NCBI GenBank assembly: GCA_003116975.1
Contig: BGKB01000009.1
Coordinates: 435,126-499,125 of the forward strand
Source of the DNA: Aurantiochytrium sp. KH105
Lineage: Eukaryota; Sar; Bigyra; Thraustochytrida; Thraustochytriidae
Length of the DNA: 64,000 nucleotides
Direction of reading: 5' to 3'
Below are positions 56,305-64,000 of the stretch, piece by piece. The notes under the pieces were generated by a model. It worked only from the letters and a program-made list of their open reading frames with translations, ran no database searches and was not told the DNA's origin. The first letter of the stretch is position 1, and every line of letters starts with the position of its first letter. The position numbers and the translations under genes were made by a program.

Positions 56305-59300
56305 TCAGATGGCGTCAATCCGTGCAATGAGCTCCCCATAAAAGGCTTCGGCCAAGTATAAGCGACGTTGAAATGGCATGGACTCCGACTCGCGGAAGAG
56401 GTGCTTGGCAGCATCCGGTGCCGACTCAATGTATTTGGAAAAGGTGTCAAAGCCGACTCGATTCGGGTCGCTCTCGTGGACAAGCAAGATAGGCTTCTCC
56501 TCCTGAAGTGCCGTCTCGAGCTCCATGCGCACCGCGCCCTCGAACACTGTCTTGGAGAGAAAAAGAAGGTAGCACTTTGACGCGCGAATCCCACGACGCA
56601 TGGCGTCTTCTGCCAGGTTGCCCTGACTCTCCTGATCGAACCAGACCTTGAGACCTCGATTTTTAAGTTTCTCAGCCATGAGATTGCATGCGTCGCCGGC
56701 GTCCACTTGTCGGTGGCTCAAAAAGACGTGGTACTCGAGTCCAGCACCCGGCTGTCGAACTGGCGCCCGCTCCACATGGCCCGTATCGCGCTCGTCCTCC
56801 TTGAGCGAACCGTCTTGGAAGAAGGGCTCGAAGTCCCCTACGTTTACGACTTTGGTGCTTACAGATAAAACAGAATCTTCGCCGGATGCACGCGCCCGAA
56901 CCACATCGTCGTACGAGACCAAGATAAACGCATTTCTCGGCGACTGAAGAAGAAGCTCCCAAGGTAGATCCCGAAATACCGCGTCGCGTGCGCCTCGGAA
57001 CATGCTCACCAGCGTCTTAAGCGTACTCGCGGGCTTTTTGGAGTCACGCTCGACACGGATCCAAATCTTGTCCTGGGTCTGCTCAAGCGCGAACACGGAG
57101 AGGCCGAAATAGATGATGGCCTTGTTACGCGCAAGGCGAGGCGCACGCGCTAGAGCTCCATGTTCTCCGCTATGCTGAGCGCAAAGCGAGAGCAGACGTG
57201 CAAAGACGCCATCCGGAAGGAAAAACTCGGAAAAGTCCAGAACGCATGTCAGACCGGGATCCATATTCCCGATTTCTACGTCAAGACGAGTGTCTATCGA
57301 GTTCTTGAGCAGACTGCTCACTAAGTAAAGCGGCTCGTTTTGACGGTTTCTCGGCAGCGACTTTTCGGAAAAGTTCCAGTCTGACATCAGCATCGTCTCG
57401 TGCATGAACGCCCGCAGATAGTCGACTTCTTCGTCATTCCACAGAAACCTCAGCAGACTGAGCGTGGCAATACCGCGCTTGCGCATCACTGCAAAGTCTA
57501 CTTTGAGACCAGCGTTTTGGAGCTCACGATTGTACCGCATCTGCTTGACATGGATCTTGTCCGCAATCACGCGCGAAAGCTTGTCCAGAAGCCATTGCGG
57601 ATTCAGGATGACCTTGTCATGCAAGGTGTCTGTTGCGCGGAGATGGACGAGCATGCCAAGCTCGTGGAAAAAGCTCAAGAGCTCATCGGTCTGATCACCG
57701 GCGTGGTACTTGGTCGCGAGTTCTTGCGCCGTATCAAAAGGCACATAATCGCAGTCAAGCTTCAGTAGGTCGTCCAACACCTTGAGCCAGCGCAGTGAAA
57801 TCTTCCGCGATACGGTGTCGAGCGACGACGCGCTTGCTTCGACAGCAGCTCTCAGCTCTGACGCATGGCCTGGCTCGCGGCTCATGTTGTCGATGGGGAA
57901 GAAGCTCAGGTTCTCCTCAGAGTTCGTGACAATGTTGGCATTCTCATCAACAGACAGATGTTCGACGAGGATCTCCTCCACGTCGTTGGCGTCAACTGAC
58001 GCCTGGTCATAGTGCGTGCCCACGAGAATGATGGGTCCAGTTGGTGCATGCAGCTTGACCGAGTTGAGCCAAAAGGAAAGGTACGCCACGGCTTGGTCTT
58101 GCTTGATGAGGAGTTCCTGCATGTCGAAGACGACCATGAAGACGCCGCCCTCGCGCGTGAGGAAAATGTGGTGCAGCGCGTAAAAGACCTCCTGACCCGC
58201 ATAGTCCCAGATCGTAAAGAAGATCTTCTCGCCCGATTGCGTCTGGCCGGCCAGTTCCTCGATCTCCGCGAATTCGAACCGCTGCGCCATCTCGGCCTCG
58301 GGCACCAGCTCCACCTGCTCCTCTGCGACGAAAGGCCGCGCGGCAGAAGAACGTCGGCGCCCAAAGACGACATTTGAAATGCCTTGGGAGACGCGCCTGG
58401 GCAGTGATTGTCTCTTCTTGCTTCTGGGTTGCTGCTCCGCTTGCACGGCCATGCGCAGCGCCGCCACACGGTACGCCTGGCGTTCGAACCCGCTGTCAAG
58501 GTCCTTGATCTCCTCCCAGGACTCTGCATCGGTGCGCTTGAGCTCGACGCCCACCGTCGAGATGTGCTCCGCCACGGGCGGTATGCCCAGCAGCGAGCGC
58601 ACCACGGACGTCTTGCCGGCGGCGCCCTGGCCGACGACCATGAGCTTGCAGCGGCCCAGCTCCGCGGGGTCCCCGTTCGCCAGCGCCGCCTGGAGCGCCT
58701 CCTTCGCCGCCGCAGTCGTCGCGGGGCCGCCGAGCACTTCCTCGATGGGCCGCACGGCCTCCGTGCCGTCCAGCACGCGCGTCGAGGCGCCCGTCTCCGC
58801 GTCCCAGATGCGCACGCTGCTGTCCCAAGATCCGCTCACGATCTCCGACCCCAAGAGAGAGACCGAGTTCACAACGTTCGAGTGTCCTTGCAAGACGTGC
58901 AGCGCGTCTCCGCTGCGCGCGTCCCAGAGTCTGACCGTGTCGTCGCCGGACCCGCTCACGATGCGGTCTCCCTCGAGCGCGACAGAGAGCACCCAGTTGG
59001 TGTGTCCTTCGAGGACGCGGACGAGCTGGAAGGAAGGCACGGCGTAGACCCTCACCTTGTAGTCGTTGGACCCGCTCACCATGCGCTGCGCGTCGATCGC
59101 GACCGCGTTGACCTCGCCTGTCGCCTCCGTGAGGACGTGGCGTGGGCCGCCGCTGGCCCGGTCGAAGACGCGCACGGTGTTGTCCTGCAACCCGGCCAGG
59201 AGCAGGTTCTCGTGGGCGGCAACGCTGTAGACCGCCGCCCCGGCGTCGATCCTCAAGGTCTCTCGGCCGCTGATCTTGTCCCAGACGCGGACGGTCTTGT

Positions 59301-59611
59301 CGTAGGACCCGCCGCCGGTGATGATCTCGTTGCCGTCGAAGATGACACTCAAGACATTGCCGGTGTGGCCCTGGAGGGCGTGCAGGACGGAGGTCGATCA
59401 GGAAGAGGCCGCCGTCGAAAGTCCCCACGGCGGCGAGGTTGCCCTGCACGGCCACTGTGTTGGCCTCTTGATTGTTGGGCGTCTTCATCTCGAAGACGAG
59501 GGCGCCGTCCTTCTTGCTCCATGCTCGCAAGGCGCAGTCTTGGTAGCTGGCGGCCAGCACGAGGTCGGCGGACTGCGCGACGCCCCATACGTCGCCTTCG
59601 ATGCGGCCCAT
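56305..59611 (-). CDS. WD40-Roc-COR-TIR protein (ROCO family, TIR-containing)
   Basis: Starts at 59611 (MGRIEGDVWGVAQ). About 70 codons in, near 59395, the frame must move by one base for the WD40 array to continue (FLIDL, then VLHALQGH), so the gene is either frameshifted or the assembly has a base error. From there 1015 residues are open. WD repeats continue to about 195 of that part (SGSGDDTVRLWDARSG). The Roc GTPase has the P-loop GQGAAGKTS (241-249), WDYAGQEVFYALHH (382-395) and VGTHYDQ (444-450). A COR-like domain follows (about 515-690: LHDKVILNPQWLLDKLSRVI). The C-terminal 142 residues are TIR-like (YHVFLSHRQVDAGD, GLKVWFDQ, MELETAL with a candidate NADase Glu). This resembles an NLR-type sensor: ligand-reading propeller, GTPase switch, TIR output. 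Function is inference. Confidence 0.8.
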
Positions 59612-60476
59612 GGCGGCGGCGGCGAGGGGAGCGAGGGCCGGCGGGCAAGCGGCGCGAAGAGGCGGCGCGAGCGAGCGGGTGGGGCGGAGAGGGAGCACGA
59701 CAGCAGAGAGAGAGAGAAGACTCTCGGGCGAGGGAAGGGAAAGAGGGGAGAGAGGGGAGAGAGAGCCTGGCTGGGCTGGCTGCTGATGCGCTGATGCGGC
59801 CTTGGCGCGTTCTCCGCGGAGGCGCGCGCGGACGGAGCGTGTCGCGACGGCGCCCGCGCGCGGTGTCGCGGGACGAGGGGGGAGAGGAAGCGGGGCTTGT
59901 ACCTCGCGGGCCTGCCTGCCGCGCGGTCGCGCTGCAGCGCAGAGGAGAAAGGGGGGGGGGGGTATTAGGTATTTGGGTGAAGGCCGAGCGTGTGCACACG
60001 CTGGCACGCGCGGACGGTGCACGCGCGCTGTGCTGGCTCAGGCTGGCCCAGAAAACCCTCGGCTTTCAAGTTCGTTGGCAAGCAGCAGCAGTCCACTGGC
60101 AGCGCACAGGTTCACGACTTGGACAAAGAGGGGAATAGAGATGTTATACGAAGCCCAGATTGCGAGATGATTGCGGAATGCTTTCATGAAATGATCAACT
60201 TCGACATCGAACGGTGGGCACGACTTCTCGGTGTTGTGTCTGTAGCGGAAACGAAGCGAGGTCGAAAGGCGCTACAGCTACCGAGCTCAGTATACTACAT
60301 CGTCATTCTTTTCGTCTTCGAGGCCGAGGTCTCTCCTCATTTTTGCTTTTCCCTTCCTTTTCCCATCGAAGTAAGAACAACCAGCAAATCTGCGTTGATT
60401 CGACAATACGAGATCATAGTTCGACAATTTCCTTTATTATTGTTTTTGGTCACTGCATGGCCAGGCTTCAAGCAGT
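59612..60476. other. ROCO-TIR promoter and tRNA upstream region
   Basis: GC-rich with GA-rich tracts at 59701-59775 and a run of 10 G at about 59951-59960, then more AT-rich from 60120. A forward frame is open over about 60170-60600, but it runs through the tRNA gene and has no recognisable domain, so it is not called. Confidence 0.5.
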
Positions 60477-60548
60477 GCTTTTGTAGCACAGTGGCAGTGC
60501 ATTTGATTCGTAATCAAAAGGTCCCGGGTTCGATTCCCGGCGAAAGCT
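60477..60548 (+). tRNA. tRNA-Thr (anticodon CGU)
   Basis: A complete 72-nt cloverleaf without an intron. The acceptor stem GCTTTTG pairs with CGAAAGC (one T-G pair), D stem GCAC/GTGC, anticodon stem TTTGA/TCAAA with loop TTCGTAA, and T stem CCGGG/CCCGG with loop TTCGATT. Anticodon C-G-T is at 60509-60511, reading ACG (Thr). Internal Pol III promoters fit the consensus: A box TAGCACAGTGG (60484-60494) and B box GGTTCGATTCC (60527-60537). CCA is not encoded, as expected for a nuclear tRNA. The discriminator base is T. Confidence 0.93.
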
Positions 60549-60549
60549 G

Positions 60550-60561
60550 TTTTTTTTTTTT
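60550..60561 (+). terminator. Pol III T-run terminator of tRNA-Thr
   Basis: Twelve consecutive T begin two bases after the tRNA 3' end, a strong RNA polymerase III termination signal. Confidence 0.9.
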
Positions 60562-60999
60562 CCCTTCTCAAACTGACTGGTGTTCTTTGTCAGAGAGGAG
60601 AAAGTGATGCTGTGGGAATCCCCGATCGCGCACGTAGGATTAACAGTGGCCAAGCAGCCACGCTGAATGTGAATAACCAAAAAAGCAATCACACAAGCAG
60701 TGCTACGTAACCTGACCTAAAGCCGCCCATCGCTGCCCACCTTCCTTTCCCCCGACCGACCAGCGCCACCAACGGACCTGCGCATCACGCGCGATCGACC
60801 GTCTTCCTTTTTGCCCTGCAAGACAAGAGGCGACGGAGACCATTTCGCCGCAGATGCTGCGCAGCCGAGAAAATTTTGCTCTTCTCCCGTTGCGCGAGGT
60901 GCAAGAGTCTTTTCGGAGCTTCGCAGTTTAGCGCGAAAGAGGAGAAAGGGCAGGTTGCAGCCAGCTACAGCAAGCAATGGCAAGCAGCAAGCAATAGCA

Positions 61000-61035
<36 letters not shown>

Positions 61036-64000
61036 CAGGCGACAACGAGCTGCTACTTTGAGAATGGATGGCGACTGTCCAAGATTCCGGATCCCATTAA
61101 TCCGTATGCAGCCGCCAGCCTTGGCCTCACTCGTGTTTGTGAGCGGCGTCGAAAAACCCGAGCAATCTCAGGGGCTCATGGCAAGCAGCAACCATGGCAA
61201 GCAGCAATAGTGGCAAGCAGGGCGCGTGATTGTGAGTTCTGATCACAGTTACAGTATCCTGACAGCGAAAGCAGCTAGCGGCAACAGCGTGAGAAACCCT
61301 TCACGCTTGTTGCGGTTGCACTCGCTCGAAAGCTGGACCGGCAGCGGAAGGGGCAACCGTAAACGGTTATCGCGCCTCCCCGGTCCGTCCGTCCGTCCGT
61401 TCGCGCATCAAGGTTCTTTCGCGGACGCATTACCCAGATGCAGCGGCGCTCGCCTCTTTCACAAGCGAAGCGTCCTCTTTTCCCCTTCTCTTGCTCTTGC
61501 TCTTGCTCTTGATCGTGCTCGTGCTCTTGCTCTTTGGTCCTTCGCCGTCGCCGTCGCCGTTTCCGCGCCCCGCCCTGCCTCGTTCGGTCACGTGCGGGGC
61601 GGCCGGGAAGCCGTAGCTGTGGCCCCTTTCCCCTTACCTCGCTGGACGGCAGTTCTTCTGCCCCTTTCGTCCCGCAGTTGTGGGGGTTGGGGATGCGGGG
61701 CGCGGGCTGCGAGCCGCCTAAGCGCATCGCAGTCGCGTCCCGCGTCACGGCTTGAGCCGGCGGCCGTGCCCTGCCGCCTCCCACTTGGCCGCTGACTGGC
61801 AGCCAGGTTCCGCCGCAGCCGCGCCGCGAGGCGGCCAAGGCCTGTGGAAGTCGCGACGCGTGCGGGGGAGGAGGCGCGTGCGGACGCGATCGAGAGGATT
61901 GCAAGAGGGAGCAAATGGGAGAGGGAGAGAGGGTGCGCCCCTCTGCCACCCACAGTGTGGTCAGCTCACGCCGCTATGCAACACGAGAAGGACGGGGGGG
62001 GGGGGGGGGGGGGAGGAAGCACCGTGCTTCCCCTGGGTACGTCTGCCTCCGTTCGCGCGGCTGGCAGCCACCGATGGCCGGCGGTGGTGCTGGCGCAACG
62101 GCTTCGATCGATCAAGTCGCAACCGATTGATCGATCGATCCACGATCGATTGATGGCTCGAAGCTTTGATCGATTGGTTTTGGTCGATCGAGCCTTGACA
62201 GCAGCCGACTCGAGCGGTCACGGATGGGCAGACTACGCGCGAGTGCCAGCCAGTCGCGGCTTGAAGGCCTCGTTCCGCGTTGCTTGCTTGTCTACGCACC
62301 GCAGCAGCGTAGGAGCCCACGAGGCTTCTCATCACATTCATTACACATTCCAATAAACGCCTCAGAATCGTGTAGTACTGTCATTCTACACCATGGCCAG
62401 CGTTGCGACGACCTGCCTGGCTGGCAGCAGTCTTCTCTGCAGTCAAGCGCGGAAAGCTGCAGGCAGGCTCGCAGAACCAGGGCTTCTCTCCCTCCGCACG
62501 CCCGCACGCACGCACGCAACGCACGCTCGCACGCACGCACACGCTCGACCTCCTCCTGATCCTCGTCCTACGCTCGTGACGCGATCTGGGCGTCATGGCG
62601 GGGAAGCCTCGCATGCGTCAGCGCGTCTGCCTCCCTCCCTACACTCATCCCACTGTGTCCCTGCCCCGCTGCTCCCCCACAGCGCACTCCCACACAGCGG
62701 AGCGAGCGGCGCCGCTCAGAGCTCTCCCTCCCTCTCTCTCGCGGCGGCGTGCGCGAAGTTCACGCGCGTTGCCCGGGACGGAGAAGGCCGCGCCGCCGAG
62801 CCGGGAACGCGGTCGCGGGGGTTGGGCGCAGCGAGGAGCAGCGACGGGAACAGCCGCCGCGGCCGTCGGTCTCCGCGCCGTGCTGCGGCCAGCGGCATGC
62901 GGGTCGCAGGAGCAAGCAAGCTAAAGCAGAGGTGAAAGACGCCGCTGAGCCAGGCACACAGCCAGCGCCATTTCGCCGGCGGGAAGCCCTCGGCCACCGA
63001 CCATTGCACATCCATCCATCAATCCATGCATCGATCGATCGACAGTCGATCAATATTAATCGAGGCGACAGCGACTTCGAGCGCGGCTTTGGAGAGGGAG
63101 CGAGGAGGGACGTTCGCCGTCGTTAGGGCGCACGAGGGTGCGATGAGGTGGAGAGAGCGAGTTTGCGTGCGTGAGTGGCGGCGTGGCCGGCCTGTGATGA
63201 GTGGTCGAGCCGAAGCCTGGCTGGGGACGGCCCCAGGCTGCCGCGGCCATGATGGACGCGGCGCGAGACAACGCGGACGCGGCGGACGCGGACGTTAAAA
63301 GTAGAACTTGAAGGAAGGCGGGCAGGCGAGCGAGGGAGCGAAGCGCGAGCAGCCACAGCTGCTCAAGGTGTGGCCTAGCCGGCAAATTGATTCCCTCGAC
63401 CTGGCTGGCACTGGCCGCGCGGTGGTGCAGCGAGGAAGCGGCGGCGGCCTGGCACAGGCTGACAGGCAGTCACAGGCGGACCGTCCGTGAACGATCGATT
63501 GCTCACCCGCCACCGGCACCGCTGCAGGCAGGCAAGCAGCAGGCAGCCACCACTGTGCAGCCACCACTGTGCAGCCAGCGCGGCGGCCACGGCAGGACGG
63601 TACTGTACAGGCCAGTACGGGCGTTCACGGCGCGCAGGCGACGCACGCGTCTCGGGGAGGGCAAAAGGCCGCGAGCTTGGGGCGGGGAGGGGTGGCCGGC
63701 CGGCGCAGGCGGTGGCCGATCCAGCCCCAACAGTCGCCCGTGTCCACAGTGTACAGATAACACAGCTGCGGGGTTGCCTCTTCTTAGGATAGGAGTGAGG
63801 GTATGGATGTGGGTTGCTTTGTTCGCATGGGTCGGCACCGCATTTGGCTAGCTGCGGAAAGAGTGTGGGTCAGGCTTGCGCGCTGACACGATCTGTTGCG
63901 GCCACTATGACGGCGCGTCCTTGAGGGGTGGAGGGAGAAACGAAAAGAAGAAGAAAGTAAGGCAACGTAAAACAAGGCAAGGCAAGGAAAGGAGAACTTG
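60562..64000. other. Repeat-rich region to window end, no gene assigned
   Basis: About 3.4 kb. Features: a CAG/AGC array (about 61000-61030), CTCTTG repeats (about 61488-61535), a run of 20 G (61994-62013), GATCGAT-rich sequence (about 62103-62190 and 63030-63055) and ACGC repeats (about 62505-62545). ATGATGGACGCGGCGCG at 63249 opens a short Ala/Asp-rich frame, and a pyrimidine tract ending in cttag at 63787 is followed by a 65-base open stretch that would encode a hydrophobic Trp-rich peptide. They could be exons of a spliced gene, but I could not connect them. Long frames are GC-driven and low-complexity. Confidence 0.5.

Noticed and set aside
58408-60138. A 576-codon forward frame antisense to the ROCO-TIR gene
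   Set aside because: It mirrors the WD40/Roc coding sequence, contains no recognisable domain and extends into low-complexity promoter DNA.
60170-60607. Forward frame through the tRNA-Thr locus
   Set aside because: It overlaps a complete tRNA with Pol III signals, and the encoded peptide has no domain.

Overview
The window looks like nuclear DNA of a GC-rich, gene-dense, intron-poor eukaryotic microbe. Most genes are single long exons. Where introns occur they are short (62-403 nt), with GTACGT, GTAAGT or GTGCGT donors and CAG-type acceptors. Gene content includes B9D2 (ciliary transition zone), HIRA, TMEM234, an HDEL-tailed ER protein, a GRIP golgin, OPR-like helical repeats and a herpes/mirus-type terminase fossil. 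This fits a heterotrophic stramenopile, most likely a labyrinthulomycete/thraustochytrid. That placement is inference; nothing here is a taxonomic marker by itself.

Layout. 0.5-5.2 kb: an FSH-type serine hydrolase, an ASNSD1-like asparagine synthetase-domain protein (reverse) and a secreted/ER HDEL protein with duplicated CGxC domains. 5.9-12.1 kb: an armadillo/IQ protein and two unrecognised proteins. 12.5-22.9 kb: HIRA (three exons, reverse) head-to-head with a WDR27-like WD40 protein (two exons), then a GRIP-domain golgin (reverse) and B9D2. 23.1-30.2 kb (reverse): an RGG + OPR-like + lysine-methyltransferase fusion and a very large SAM + MAP2K-like kinase. 31.8-35.7 kb: a four-exon TMEM234 gene (reverse) head-to-head with pyruvate kinase. 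35.9-44.6 kb is an accessory island: a decayed IS607-type transposon with TnpA and TnpB/Fanzor-like genes, a many-exon LRR receptor-like gene built from a 306-bp exon/intron tandem array, and a broken herpes/mirus-type terminase fossil. 47.5-54.2 kb: a YANK/STK32-like AGC kinase with an MGC acylation start, and a PH + coiled-coil + costars protein. 55.3-59.6 kb (reverse): a WD40-Roc-COR-TIR (ROCO-TIR) protein beside a decayed partial copy of its C-terminal half. 60.5 kb: a tRNA-Thr(CGU). The rest, to 64 kb, is repeat-rich GC sequence in which I see no supportable gene.

The genes do not form one pathway. HIRA (chromatin), pyruvate kinase (glycolysis), B9D2 (cilium), GRIP golgin and TMEM234 are housekeeping. 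The LRR receptor-like gene and the ROCO-TIR gene with its repeat-broken copy are the best candidates for sensing or immune-type functions. The most notable items are the IS607/TnpB remnant in a eukaryotic genome, the 306-bp LRR array whose introns are conserved along with its exons, the WD40-Roc-COR-TIR architecture, the OPR-methyltransferase fusion and the terminase fossil. A CACTTGCG-type element also recurs in two or three promoter regions. All exon joins were read by eye from splice-site sequence, phase and domain continuity, not from transcripts.
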